A DNA stretch of 64,000 nucleotides. Source: Brucellaceae bacterium (GTDB lineage: Bacteria; Pseudomonadota; Alphaproteobacteria; Rhizobiales; Rhizobiaceae). The position numbers and the translations under genes were made by a program. Location of the stretch: contig JACKJW010000001.1 of the NCBI GenBank assembly GCA_020637755.1, positions 62,001-126,000 on the forward strand, in the 5' to 3' direction. The notes beneath the pieces were generated by a model. That model saw only the letters and a program-made list of their open reading frames with translations. It did not search any database and was not told the DNA's origin. The number at the start of each line of letters is the position of its first letter. The stretch's first letter is position 1. Below, one piece after another: positions 50,077 through 59,661 of this stretch.

Positions 50077-51471
50077 ATGGCACAGGACTACGTGGTCGCC
50101 GATATCGGCCTTGCCGAATACGGCCGCAAGGAAATCGAGATTGCCGAAACCGAAATGCCCGGCCTGATGGCCTGCCGCGAGGAATTCGGCGCTTCCCAGC
50201 CGCTCAAGGGTGCGCGCATCACCGGCTCGCTGCACATGACCATCCAGACCGCGGTTCTCATCGAGACGCTGAAGGCGCTGGGCGCCGATGTGCGCTGGGC
50301 CTCCTGCAACATCTTCTCCACGCAGGACCATGCTGCCGCGGCCATCGCTGCCGGTGGCACGCCCGTCTACGCGGTCAAGGGCGAGAGCCTGGAAGACTAC
50401 TGGGTCTATACCGACGCCATCTTCCAGTGGCCGGATGGCGACCTGACCAACATGATCCTCGACGATGGCGGCGATGCCACCATGTACATCCTGCTCGGCG
50501 CGCGTGCCGAGGAAGGCGAGGACGTGCTGTCCAATCCGGGTTCGGAAGAAGAGGAAATCCTGTTCGCACAGATCAGGAAGCGCATGGCGGCAACGCCGGG
50601 CTGGTTCACCAAGCAGCGCCACGCCATCAAGGGCGTGACCGAAGAAACGACGACCGGCGTGAACCGCCTCTATCAGCTCCAGAAGAAGGAGCTTCTGCCC
50701 TTCCCGGCCATCAATGTGAACGATTCCGTCACCAAGTCGAAGTTCGACAACAAGTATGGCTGCAAGGAATCGCTGGTTGACGGCATCCGCCGCGCCACCG
50801 ACACCATGATGGCCGGCAAGGTCGCCGTCGTCTGCGGTTACGGCGATGTCGGCAAGGGCTCGGCCGCCTCGCTGCGCGGCGCGGGTGCCCGCGTGAAGGT
50901 GACGGAGATCGACCCCATCTGCGCGCTGCAGGCTGCCATGGACGGCTTCGAGGTTGTCCAGCTCGAAGACGTGGCCCCGACCGCCGACATCTTCATCACC
51001 ACCACCGGCAACAAGGATGTCATCCGCATTGACCACATGCGCGCGATGAAGGACATGGCGATCGTCGGCAATATCGGCCACTTCGACAACGAGATCCAGG
51101 TTGCCGCGCTGAAGAACCTCAAGTGGACCAACATCAAGCCGCAGGTGGACATGATCCAGTTCCCCGACGGCAACCGCATGATCCTGCTGTCGGAAGGCCG
51201 CCTGCTGAACCTCGGCAACGCCACCGGCCACCCCTCCTTCGTGATGTCGGCCTCCTTCACCAACCAGGTGCTGGCGCAGATCGAGCTCTTCACCAAGGGT
51301 GAAAACTACAAGCACGAGGTCTATGTGCTGCCCAAGGCGCTGGACGAGAAGGTCGCCAAGCTGCATCTCGACAAGCTGGGTGTGCGCCTGACCGAGCTTT
51401 CCAACGAGCAGGCCGCCTATATCGGCGTCACGCCGAAGGGCCCCTACAAGCCGGAACACTACAGGTACTGA
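50077..51471 (+). CDS. ahcY: S-adenosylhomocysteine hydrolase
   Basis: 464 residues from the ATG at 50077 (MAQDYVVADIGLAEYGRKEI), with GGAGACAAG upstream. NAD-binding motif VAVVCGYGDVGKGSAASLRG, the substrate-site SLHMTIQTAVLIETLKALGA, and the C-terminal dimer tail ending KPEHYRY. The enzyme splits S-adenosylhomocysteine into adenosine and homocysteine, keeping methyltransferases active. It includes the ~40-residue insertion seen in bacterial long forms. Ended by a clear terminator. Confidence 0.97.
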   Translation: MAQDYVVADIGLAEYGRKEIEIAETEMPGLMACREEFGASQPLKGARITGSLHMTIQTAVLIETLKALGADVRWASCNIFSTQDHAAAAIAAGGTPVYAVKGESLEDYWVYTDAIFQWPDGDLTNMILDDGGDATMYILLGARAEEGEDVLSNPGSEEEEILFAQIRKRMAATPGWFTKQRHAIKGVTEETTTGVNRLYQLQKKELLPFPAINVNDSVTKSKFDNKYGCKESLVDGIRRATDTMMAGKVAVVCGYGDVGKGSAASLRGAGARVKVTEIDPICALQAAMDGFEVVQLEDVAPTADIFITTTGNKDVIRIDHMRAMKDMAIVGNIGHFDNEIQVAALKNLKWTNIKPQVDMIQFPDGNRMILLSEGRLLNLGNATGHPSFVMSASFTNQVLAQIELFTKGENYKHEVYVLPKALDEKVAKLHLDKLGVRLTELSNEQAAYIGVTPKGPYKPEHYRY

Positions 51472-51499
51472 TCACCTCTCGATCACCCACAAGATATTG

Positions 51500-51536
51500 A
51501 TGCCGGGCAGTTGACTTTCTGCCCGGCATTATTTTT
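51500..51536 (+). terminator. Intrinsic terminator after ahcY
   Basis: ATGCCGGGCAG and CTGCCCGGCAT, a perfect 11-bp stem with an 8-base loop, followed by TATTTTT; 28 bp past the ahcY stop. Confidence 0.92.
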
Positions 51537-51672
51537 GCGCCGGGCCGAGCTTCACGGCGATTCGCTCACAGGGTATGGTGTGATTCGCGATGCTTCCGGC
51601 GGGGCCCTTGGCCGCGGACAGAGAGGCAGGCAGACAGGGCGGTCTTGAAAGCGCAAGCGGCGGAGACAAGAC

Positions 51673-54291
51673 ATGCCGGATTATTCCCCGAAAGGGGTGG
51701 AAGCGGACGGCGTTGCGGCGGCAATGCGGCTGTCCGGCGAGGGCGACAAGAGGGGTCCGGTGAACGGAACACGATACATCCGGCAGGCGCTTGCGCGCGT
51801 GCTGGCCGGCGGAAGCATGTTTTCTCCCCTGCGCGCGCGGCGGGCGGCCACGGTGCCGGCCGGCGGCGCGGCCCTGCTTTCGTTTCCAGAATTCGCCAGT
51901 GCCCAGGCCAGTGCCGTTCCGGTGGAGGTGGGCAGCCTGTTCGGCGTGACGGACGTCATCTCCTATTCGGTCTTTGCAGGCGTTCTGGGCGCGGCCATCA
52001 TCTCGGCCATCTATGTCATCCGTGAGCGGGCGCGCATCTCGGAAGAGAATGCCGCGTTGCGCTCGCGCATCTCCGACCTCAACGCCGCGCTGCAGCGCAA
52101 CGAAGGGCTGCTCAACCTGAAGGACCAGCGCCTTGTGGTGTGGGCCGGAAAGCAGACCAAGCCCGAACTCACCGGCTCGCTGCCGGCCGAGTGCGGCGCG
52201 CCGGACGAGCGCAGCGCCTTCCTGGCCTTCGGGCGGTGGCTTACCCCGGCTTCAGCGGCCTCGCTGGAGCGCGCCGTCATAGACCTGCGCGACAAGGACC
52301 GGGCCTTCGACATGGTGCTGGAAAGCCGCACCGGTGCCCTGCTGGAAGCCGAAGGCCGCATCGCGCCGCATCACACGGTCGTGCGCTTCTCCTCGCTGAC
52401 GGAAGCACGTTCCGACCATGCGCGCACCCGCGCCGAACTGCAAAACATGTCGCGGGCCTTCTCGCTGCTGTCCGGCCTGGCCTCGCGCGTTGCCGCGCCC
52501 ATGTGGGTGCGCGACACGGACGGACGGTTGACCTGGGTGAATGCGGCCTATGCGCAGGCAGTGGAAGCTGCCTCACCGGACGAGGCTGTGGCGCAGGGGC
52601 GCGAGCTTTTGGCCACCCAGACGCGCGAGACCGTCTCGCGCGCACAGCTCGACGATCCGGTCTATGCCAAGCGTGTCTCCACCGTCATCGGCAAGGAGCG
52701 CCACCAGTTCCTGATGACCGATTGCAAGGCCGAGGAGGGCTCGGCCGGCATCGCGCTCGACATCACCGGCATGGAATTGCTGCGGGAGGAATACGAGCAC
52801 GCCCAGCGCAGCCATTCCGACACGCTGGACCAATTGAACACCGCCGTCGCCATCTTTGACGCCGACAAGAAGCTGCGCTTCTACAATCTCGCCTTCCAGA
52901 AGCTTTGGGACCTGGACACCGGCTTCCTGTCTTCGGCGCCCGACCACACGCTGCTGCTCGACCGGTTGCGCTCCGATGGCATCCTGCCCGAGCAGCCGGA
53001 ATGGCGGCGCTGGAAGGACCAGCTCTTTTCCGCCTACCATTCCGTCGACAGCCAGGAGCACTGGTGGCACCTGCCGGACGGCCGGACGATCCGCGTACTG
53101 GCCAATCCGCAGCCCAAGGGCGGCGTCACCTGGGTGTTCGAGAACCTGACGGAACGCATTGACCTGGAAAGCCGCTACAACACCGCGGTGCGGGTGCAGG
53201 GCGAGACGCTGGACAATCTGGCCGAAGGCGTGGCCGTGTTCGGACCGGATGGCAAGGTGCGGCTGTGCAACCCGGCCTTTGCCACACTGTGGGGCCTGCC
53301 GGAAGAACTGGCGCGCGAGAACGTCCACATCTCGGCCATTCGCGGCGCCTGCGAACCAATCGCCAAGGAGAGCCCGTGGAACGGCTTCGTTTCCATGGTG
53401 ACCGGATTCGACGAAGAGCGCGCCGAGCGCAGCGGGCGAACGGCGCTTGCCGACGGCACGATCCTGTCGTGGGCGGCGATCCCGCTGCCCAACGGACAGG
53501 TGATGACCACCTTCGTGGACGTGACGGATTCAGCCAATGTCGAGCGCGCGCTGAAGGACAAGAACGATGCGCTGCAAAAGGCCGACCAGCTGAAGGACGA
53601 GTTCGTCCAGAACGTTTCCTATGAATTGCGCTCGCCGCTGACCAATATCATCGGCTTCACGGAATTGCTGGCCATGGGGGCGCCTGGCCCGCTGACGCCC
53701 AAGCAGCGCGATTACGTGGACCATATCGCCACCTCGTCCTCGCTGCTGCTGACCATCGTCAACGACATTCTCGACCTTGCCACCGTCGATGCCGGGATCA
53801 TGCAGCTCGACATCACCGACATGCCGCTGGCCGATACCGTGCAGGCGGCCGCGGATCTTGTGGCAGACCGGTTTGCCGAGGAGCAGTTGGTGCTGACCAT
53901 CGATCTCGGCGATGCGCCGGCCGCGCTGCACGCGGACCAGGGCCGGGTGCGCCAGATCCTGTTCAACCTGCTCTCCAACGCTGCCAACCACGCGCCATCA
54001 GGAAGCACGGTCTCCATCACGGCGCGGCGCGAGGGCGCGGGCGTGTTGCTGGCCGTTCACGACGACGGTGCCGGCATGAGTCCTCAGATCCTTGAGACCG
54101 TGTTCCAGCGCTTCTCGTCGGGCGCCGGGGCCAAGGGCAGGCGCGGCGCCGGGCTGGGCCTCTCCATCGTGAAGAGTTTCATGGAACTGCATGGCGGCAG
54201 CGTCAGCATCGAGACTGGCCAAGGCGGCGGTACGACCGTGACCTGCCATTTCCCGCTGGCGCCCGACGGCTGGCGCGAAGCGGCCGAGTGA
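51673..54291 (+). CDS. divL: DivL-like cell-cycle kinase with Tyr in the H-box
   Basis: 872 residues. One membrane segment (about 93-113), a coiled coil (about 118-140), then PAS-like domains (about 265-365, 385-495 and 508-610) and a kinase core. The dimerisation helix reads DEFVQNVSYELRSPLTNIIG: Tyr650 replaces the usual phospho-His, the defining feature of DivL. The ATP-binding domain keeps LFNLLSNAANHAP, VHDDGAGMSP and RRGAGLGLSIVKSF. In Caulobacter, DivL binds CckA and phospho-DivK to steer CtrA phosphorylation. The gene is followed directly by tsaE, a common order in Rhizobiales. Confidence 0.9.
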   Translation: MPDYSPKGVEADGVAAAMRLSGEGDKRGPVNGTRYIRQALARVLAGGSMFSPLRARRAATVPAGGAALLSFPEFASAQASAVPVEVGSLFGVTDVISYSVFAGVLGAAIISAIYVIRERARISEENAALRSRISDLNAALQRNEGLLNLKDQRLVVWAGKQTKPELTGSLPAECGAPDERSAFLAFGRWLTPASAASLERAVIDLRDKDRAFDMVLESRTGALLEAEGRIAPHHTVVRFSSLTEARSDHARTRAELQNMSRAFSLLSGLASRVAAPMWVRDTDGRLTWVNAAYAQAVEAASPDEAVAQGRELLATQTRETVSRAQLDDPVYAKRVSTVIGKERHQFLMTDCKAEEGSAGIALDITGMELLREEYEHAQRSHSDTLDQLNTAVAIFDADKKLRFYNLAFQKLWDLDTGFLSSAPDHTLLLDRLRSDGILPEQPEWRRWKDQLFSAYHSVDSQEHWWHLPDGRTIRVLANPQPKGGVTWVFENLTERIDLESRYNTAVRVQGETLDNLAEGVAVFGPDGKVRLCNPAFATLWGLPEELARENVHISAIRGACEPIAKESPWNGFVSMVTGFDEERAERSGRTALADGTILSWAAIPLPNGQVMTTFVDVTDSANVERALKDKNDALQKADQLKDEFVQNVSYELRSPLTNIIGFTELLAMGAPGPLTPKQRDYVDHIATSSSLLLTIVNDILDLATVDAGIMQLDITDMPLADTVQAAADLVADRFAEEQLVLTIDLGDAPAALHADQGRVRQILFNLLSNAANHAPSGSTVSITARREGAGVLLAVHDDGAGMSPQILETVFQRFSSGAGAKGRRGAGLGLSIVKSFMELHGGSVSIETGQGGGTTVTCHFPLAPDGWREAAE

Positions 54292-54299
54292 CCCTTCCC

Positions 54300-55805
54300 A
54301 TGGCGGAACTGGACGTCACGCTGATGCTTGCGGATGAGGCCGCAACCATCCGGCTTGGCGAGGACCTTGCCGCCGCGCTGAAGCCCGGCGACGTGGTGGC
54401 ACTGCATGGCGATCTCGGCGCCGGCAAGAGCACGCTGGCGCGCGCGGCCATCCGCGCCATGGCGGACGAGGACGGCCTCGACGTTCCCAGCCCCACCTTC
54501 ACGCTGGTGCAGGCCTACGCGCTGCGTGTACCAATCGCCCATTTCGACCTTTACCGGCTTGGCGATTCCTCCGAACTGGAGGAACTGGGCTTTGCCGAAG
54601 CCGCAAGCGACGGCGCGGTGCTGCTCGAATGGCCGGAGCGGGCGGGTGACTGCCTGCCCCCCGATGCCATTGCCATCCGCTTGGAGCATGAGGGCAACGG
54701 GCGCCGGGCGCGCATCACGGCGCAGGGCCCGGCCGCCGCACGGATTGCGCGCAGCCTCGATATCCGCCGCTTCCTCGACGGGGCCGGATGGGGCGGCGCC
54801 AGCCGCCGCTTCCTGACGGGCGACGCTTCGGCGCGCGCCTATGAAAGCTTGACGCTTGGCGGTGAGACCCGGGTGCTGATGAATGCGCCGCGCATGCCGG
54901 ACGGCCCGCCGATCCGCGACGGGTTGCCCTATAGCCGGCTCGCCCATCTGGCCGAGGATGTCGTGCCCTTCGTCGCCATCGCCAGGGTGTTGCGGGATGC
55001 GGGCTTTGCCGCACCGGAGATTTTTGCGCAGGAGCTCGATGCCGGGTTCCTTCTGACGGAGCATCTGGGACCGCCGGTGTTTCTGGACGGCGAGGGTGCG
55101 CCCGTGCTGGAGCGATATTGCGAGGCCGCGCGCCTGCTCGCCGCGATGCATGCGCGGACATGGCCGAGCGAAATCGCCGTTGCGGACGGCGTGACCCACC
55201 ATGTCCCCGACTATGACCGGCGCGCCATGCAGATCGAACTCGATCTGGTGCCGAGCTGGTATATCAGATACGCCACCGGCGCGGCGCCCGATGCGGCCAT
55301 GCGAACAGCGTATGTCGCGGCCTGGGACAAGGTGCTGGACGGGCTCGACGGTGCCGAAACCTCGCTGGTGCTGCGCGACTATCATTCGCCGAACATCATC
55401 TGGCGCGAGGACCGCGCCGGGCTGGACCGGATCGGTGTGATCGACTTCCAGGATGCGATGATCGGGCCGGCCGCCTATGACGTGGCCTCTCTGGCGCAGG
55501 ATGCCCGCGTGACGATTCCCACTGACTGGGAAACCGCCATCCTTGACGCCTATTGCACGGCGCGCGCTGCGGAAGGCTCATTTGACCGCGCAGACTTCAT
55601 GGCCGGCTATGCGATCATGGCGGCACAGCGCAACTCCAAGATCCTCGGCATTTTCGTGCGGCTCAACGAGCGCGATGGCAAGCCCGCCTATCTCAAGCAC
55701 CTGCCGCGCATCCGCGCCTATGTGGGCCGCGTGATCGGCCACCCGGCGCTTGCTCCCGTGCAGGATTTCTACGCTTCGATCGGCATCACCCCGGAGGATG
55801 CATGA
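54300..55805 (+). CDS. tsaE: TsaE-AmgK fusion: tRNA t6A ATPase plus sugar kinase
   Basis: 501 residues from the ATG at 54300; a GTG at 54288 overlapping the divL stop is the alternative. N-terminal TsaE (about 1-150): P-loop HGDLGAGKSTLARAAIRAMA and VPSPTFTLVQAYALRV. C-terminal aminoglycoside-phosphotransferase-like kinase (about 175-500): SLVLRDYHSPNIIW (catalytic loop) and IGVIDFQDAMIGP, the form of AmgK, which phosphorylates N-acetylmuramate. MurU follows with a four-base overlap, supporting a peptidoglycan recycling role for the second half. Confidence 0.9.
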   Translation: MAELDVTLMLADEAATIRLGEDLAAALKPGDVVALHGDLGAGKSTLARAAIRAMADEDGLDVPSPTFTLVQAYALRVPIAHFDLYRLGDSSELEELGFAEAASDGAVLLEWPERAGDCLPPDAIAIRLEHEGNGRRARITAQGPAAARIARSLDIRRFLDGAGWGGASRRFLTGDASARAYESLTLGGETRVLMNAPRMPDGPPIRDGLPYSRLAHLAEDVVPFVAIARVLRDAGFAAPEIFAQELDAGFLLTEHLGPPVFLDGEGAPVLERYCEAARLLAAMHARTWPSEIAVADGVTHHVPDYDRRAMQIELDLVPSWYIRYATGAAPDAAMRTAYVAAWDKVLDGLDGAETSLVLRDYHSPNIIWREDRAGLDRIGVIDFQDAMIGPAAYDVASLAQDARVTIPTDWETAILDAYCTARAAEGSFDRADFMAGYAIMAAQRNSKILGIFVRLNERDGKPAYLKHLPRIRAYVGRVIGHPALAPVQDFYASIGITPEDA

Positions 55806-56536
55806 GCGGGCTGAAACCGGACATGGCGATGGTTCTTGCGGCGGGACTCGGAAAGCGCATGCGTCCGCTGACCGATGTGACGCCGAAGCCGCTGATCGAG
55901 GTCGCCGGGCGCAGCCTGCTCGACCGCGGGCTGGACCAGCTTGCCACCGCCGGGGTTAGGCGGGCGGTCATAAACGTGCATTGGCTGGGCGAACAGATCA
56001 TCGCCCACGCGCCAACCCGCACCGACATGGCGATCACCATTTCCGACGAGCGTGAGGCCCTGCTCGACAGTGCGGGCGGTATCGTCAAGGCGCTGCCGCT
56101 GCTGGGCGAAGAACCCTTCTTCATCCTCAACGCCGACACGTTCTGGATTGATGGCGCGCATTCCGCCTTGCAATCCCTGCGCGATGCATGGGACGATCAG
56201 CGCATGGACATGATGATGTTGCTGGCAGACCCTGCGCGCGCCACCGGGCACACCGGCGGGCTTGATTTTATCCGCCATGGCGACGGGCGGCTGGAGCGGG
56301 CCGGAAAAGCTGCGCAAGGCTTCATCTATGCCGGGGCCGCCATCCTGCACCCGCGTATCCTGGCGGGCGCGCCCGCCAGCGCGCACTCGCTCAACCTCTA
56401 TTTCGACCGCATGATCGCTGCCGGGCGGCTATGCGGCACGGTGCTGGACGGGCACTGGATCACGGTGGGCACGCCCGATGCCATCGCGCCTGCCGAAGCC
56501 GCCGTGCGCGCCCATGCCGCGGCGGCCAAGGGATGA
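55802..56536 (+). CDS. murU: MurU-type N-acetylmuramate-1-phosphate uridylyltransferase
   Basis: 244 residues. Nucleotidyltransferase signature AMVLAAGLGKRMRPLTDVTP followed by KPLIEVAGR, and INVHWLGEQIIAH, FFILNADTFWIDG in the active site. MurU joins UTP and MurNAc-1-phosphate made by AmgK, bypassing de novo UDP-MurNAc synthesis and its fosfomycin-sensitive step. Four-base overlaps on both sides (tsaE-amgK before, addB after) mark one long operon. A mannose-1-phosphate guanylyltransferase role is the main alternative. Confidence 0.85.
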   Translation: MSGLKPDMAMVLAAGLGKRMRPLTDVTPKPLIEVAGRSLLDRGLDQLATAGVRRAVINVHWLGEQIIAHAPTRTDMAITISDEREALLDSAGGIVKALPLLGEEPFFILNADTFWIDGAHSALQSLRDAWDDQRMDMMMLLADPARATGHTGGLDFIRHGDGRLERAGKAAQGFIYAGAAILHPRILAGAPASAHSLNLYFDRMIAAGRLCGTVLDGHWITVGTPDAIAPAEAAVRAHAAAAKG

Positions 56537-59500
56537 GCACCGGCCGGGTCTTTACCATCGACCCCGGCACGCCGTTTCTCCCGGAACTGGCGGCAGCCCT
56601 TTGCGAGGGACGCCTCGTGCCCGGTTTCGGCACAAGCGGCGACCCGATGGAACTCGCCTCCGCCACCATCTACCTTCCGACGCGCCGCGCTGTGCGGACC
56701 CTGCGTGCGCTGCTGTCGGCGCGCAGCCGATCCGGCTCGGCGATCCTGCCCTCCATCCGCGCGCTCGGTGAATTTGATGAGGACGCGCCGTTCTTCGAGG
56801 CATCCGCGCCGGCGCTTGCCGGACTTGCCCTGCCGGTCGATCCCGTCGAACGCGTGCTGGCGCTGGCTCCGCTGGTACGCGCCTGGAAGGGGCGCCTGCC
56901 GCAGGCCGTCACAGATCTTTACGGCGACGAGGACATCGTCGTGCCGGCGAGTTTCACCGATGCGATCTGGCTGGCCCGCGACCTCTCCGCCCTGATGGAC
57001 GAGGTGGAGACGGAAGGCGCGGACTGGAGCGCGCTGTCCGGCGTCGCTCCGGACGCGCTGGCGCAATGGTGGCAGGTGACGCTGGAGTTTCTCGCCATCG
57101 TCACCAAACACTGGCCGGACCATCTGGAGGCCATTGGCCGCTCCAACCCAGCCGCTCATCGCAACGGGCTGATCGATGCCGAAGCCGCCCGGCTGCAGCG
57201 CAATCCACCGGATGGTCCTGTCATCGCGGCCGGGTCCACAGGGTCAATCCCCGCCACGGCGCGGCTGCTGGCAACCATTGCCGGGCTGGACAAGGGCGCG
57301 CTGGTGCTGCCCGGCCTCGACATTGCCCTCGACGAGGCGGCCTGGTCGCTGATCGGGACAGGTGAGTCCGCACCCTCGGTCTTCGGCCATCCGCAATACG
57401 GTTTGAAGAAACTGCTCGACCGGCTGCGGCTTGACCGCAACGACGTGGTGCGGCTCGGTGCGCCCGGCCCCGCCCTTGCTGCGCGCCGCTTTCTCCTGTC
57501 GCAGGCCTTGCGTCCCGCCGAGACCACCGATCACTGGGCGGCGCAGGCCGCTGCCGTGCGGGAGGCGCTGGATGCCGGTGCGCTCGACACGGTGGAGCTT
57601 GCCGAAGCGGCCAACGAGACGGAGGAAGCGCTGGCCATCGCCATTGCCCTGCGCGCGGCCATTACGGACGATGCGTCACGCGCAGCGCTGGTGACCGGCG
57701 ACCGGGTGCTGGCGCGCCGGGTGGCGGGGGAATTGCTGCGCTTTGGCGTGGTGGCCGACGACTCTGCCGGACGTCCGCTGACCGGAACCCCACCGGCGGA
57801 ATTGCTGCTGATGCTGGCCGAATGCGTGATGCGTCCGGGCGATCCCGTGCGGCTGCTCGGCGTACTCAAGCATCCGCTTTTGCATCTGGGTTTCGAGCGC
57901 GCGTGGCTGCGCGAGGCCGCGGAATTCTTCGAGCTTGCGGTGTTGCGCGGCGGAACGGGCCGGCCGGACATTGCGAACCTTCCTGCCCTGGCGCAGGCCC
58001 GTCTGGCGGCGCTTGATGAGGCCCCAAGGAAGCCGTTCTGGCATGACCGGCTGGTCGGTGCGGCGCAGGAGGCCGTTATCAGCCTCGCCGAGGCGCTGGG
58101 CGCGGCTGCGGCTCCGCTCGCTGCCCTTCGCGGACGCACAGACCTGACCGTGCGCGAGGCGGTGCTGGCAAGCGTGCAGGCGCTCGAAGCTTGCGGACGG
58201 GAGGCCGGCGGCGGGGTGAAGGCGCTCTATGCGGGTGAGAATGGCGAGGAGTTGGCGTCTGCCCTGCGCGGGCTGCTGGCTGCCGAAAGCCAGGCCGCGT
58301 TTTCCGCCGTCGAGTGGCCGGACGTGCTGGCCGCCCTGCTCGCCCCCCATGCCGTGAAACCTCGGCCCGGCGCCGAGCAACGCATCCAGATCCTCGGGCA
58401 GTTGGAAGCGCGGCTGCACGATTTCGGTCTCGTCGTGCTCGGAGGCCTGAACGAAGGAAGCTGGCCGCGCCGGGCCGATGCCGACCGGTTCATGTCGCGG
58501 GTGATGAAATCGGCCATGGCGCTGGAGCCGCCGGAACGGCGCATCGGCCAGTCGGCCCATGATTTCGAGATGGCGATGGGGGGCACCCGGGTGCTGCTGA
58601 CGCGCGCGCTGCGCTCTGAAAACGCGCCCTCCACCGCATCACGCTGGCTGCAGCGCCTCACCACCTTTGCCGGTGAGGCGGCGACCAAGGCGATGACCGC
58701 GCGCGGTACGGTCTGGCTTGTCCATGCGCGGCGAATGGACGAGGCCGGCAAGGTGCCCTTTGCGCCGCGCCCTGCCCCGAAACCGCCGCTGGACAAGCGC
58801 CCGAAGAATCTGTCGGTGACGGATGTGGAAACCCTGCGGCGCGACCCCTATGCCATCCATGCCCGCAAGGTGCTGAACCTCCATCCAATGGACGGTCTGC
58901 TGCGTGACCCGGGTGCGGCGGAGCGGGGCAACCTGTTCCATGAGATCCTGCACCGTTTCACCCTTCAGGTGAAAGACGCCCACGCGGCGGAAGCCGAAGC
59001 CGTTCTGCTGCGGATCGGCCGCGAGTGTTTCGATGCGATCGCCCTGCCTGCCGACATCGACGCGATCTGGTGGCCGCGCTTTGAAAAAATGGCTCCCCGC
59101 ATCATCGCTTTCGAGCGCGAACGGCAGCGCCCGCGCCTCACCCGCCTGCCGGAGATTTCTGCGCGGGCAACCATGGTGGGCGTGACAGGGGTGACGCTTT
59201 CTGGACGCGCCGACCGCATCGACCTGTTCCCGGACGGGACGGCCGACATCCTCGACTACAAGACCGGCTCGGGCCCCAGTGTCACGCAAGCCCGCGCGCT
59301 AGTCTCGCCGCAGCTTGCGCTGGAGGCTGCGCTGCTGGCGCGCGGTGCCTTCTCCGGCGTCGAGGCCACAACAACGGTGAACCAACTCACCTATGTGCGC
59401 CTCAAGCCCAATGGTGAGGTAAAGGGCGAGGCGATCTGCACCGGCAAAGGCGATGATCCGGTGTCACCGCCCGAACTGGCGGAACGGGCCTGGCAGCGGC

Positions 59501-59661
59501 TGGAGGAGATGCTCACCTTCTACAACAATCCGGCCAGTGGCTACATGTCGCGCATCCTGCCGTTCCAGGAAGGCGATGTCTCGGGAGACTATGACCATCT
59601 GGCCCGTGTGCTGGAATGGTCGGCCGCCGGGGAAAGCGACGAGGGAGACGGCGCGGCATGA
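56533..59661 (+). CDS. addB: AddB, helicase-nuclease subunit
   Basis: 1042 residues from the ATG at 56533 (MSTGRVFTIDPGTPFLPELA), four-base overlap with murU. Alphaproteobacterial AddB lacks an active helicase Walker set but keeps the C-terminal RecB-type nuclease: DGTADILDYKTGSGPSVTQA and the preceding GRADRIDLF. With AddA it processes double-strand ends for RecA loading. Long homologous middle with VLGGLNEGSWPRRADADRFM. No truncation seen. Confidence 0.94.
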   Translation: MSTGRVFTIDPGTPFLPELAAALCEGRLVPGFGTSGDPMELASATIYLPTRRAVRTLRALLSARSRSGSAILPSIRALGEFDEDAPFFEASAPALAGLALPVDPVERVLALAPLVRAWKGRLPQAVTDLYGDEDIVVPASFTDAIWLARDLSALMDEVETEGADWSALSGVAPDALAQWWQVTLEFLAIVTKHWPDHLEAIGRSNPAAHRNGLIDAEAARLQRNPPDGPVIAAGSTGSIPATARLLATIAGLDKGALVLPGLDIALDEAAWSLIGTGESAPSVFGHPQYGLKKLLDRLRLDRNDVVRLGAPGPALAARRFLLSQALRPAETTDHWAAQAAAVREALDAGALDTVELAEAANETEEALAIAIALRAAITDDASRAALVTGDRVLARRVAGELLRFGVVADDSAGRPLTGTPPAELLLMLAECVMRPGDPVRLLGVLKHPLLHLGFERAWLREAAEFFELAVLRGGTGRPDIANLPALAQARLAALDEAPRKPFWHDRLVGAAQEAVISLAEALGAAAAPLAALRGRTDLTVREAVLASVQALEACGREAGGGVKALYAGENGEELASALRGLLAAESQAAFSAVEWPDVLAALLAPHAVKPRPGAEQRIQILGQLEARLHDFGLVVLGGLNEGSWPRRADADRFMSRVMKSAMALEPPERRIGQSAHDFEMAMGGTRVLLTRALRSENAPSTASRWLQRLTTFAGEAATKAMTARGTVWLVHARRMDEAGKVPFAPRPAPKPPLDKRPKNLSVTDVETLRRDPYAIHARKVLNLHPMDGLLRDPGAAERGNLFHEILHRFTLQVKDAHAAEAEAVLLRIGRECFDAIALPADIDAIWWPRFEKMAPRIIAFERERQRPRLTRLPEISARATMVGVTGVTLSGRADRIDLFPDGTADILDYKTGSGPSVTQARALVSPQLALEAALLARGAFSGVEATTTVNQLTYVRLKPNGEVKGEAICTGKGDDPVSPPELAERAWQRLEEMLTFYNNPASGYMSRILPFQEGDVSGDYDHLARVLEWSAAGESDEGDGAA

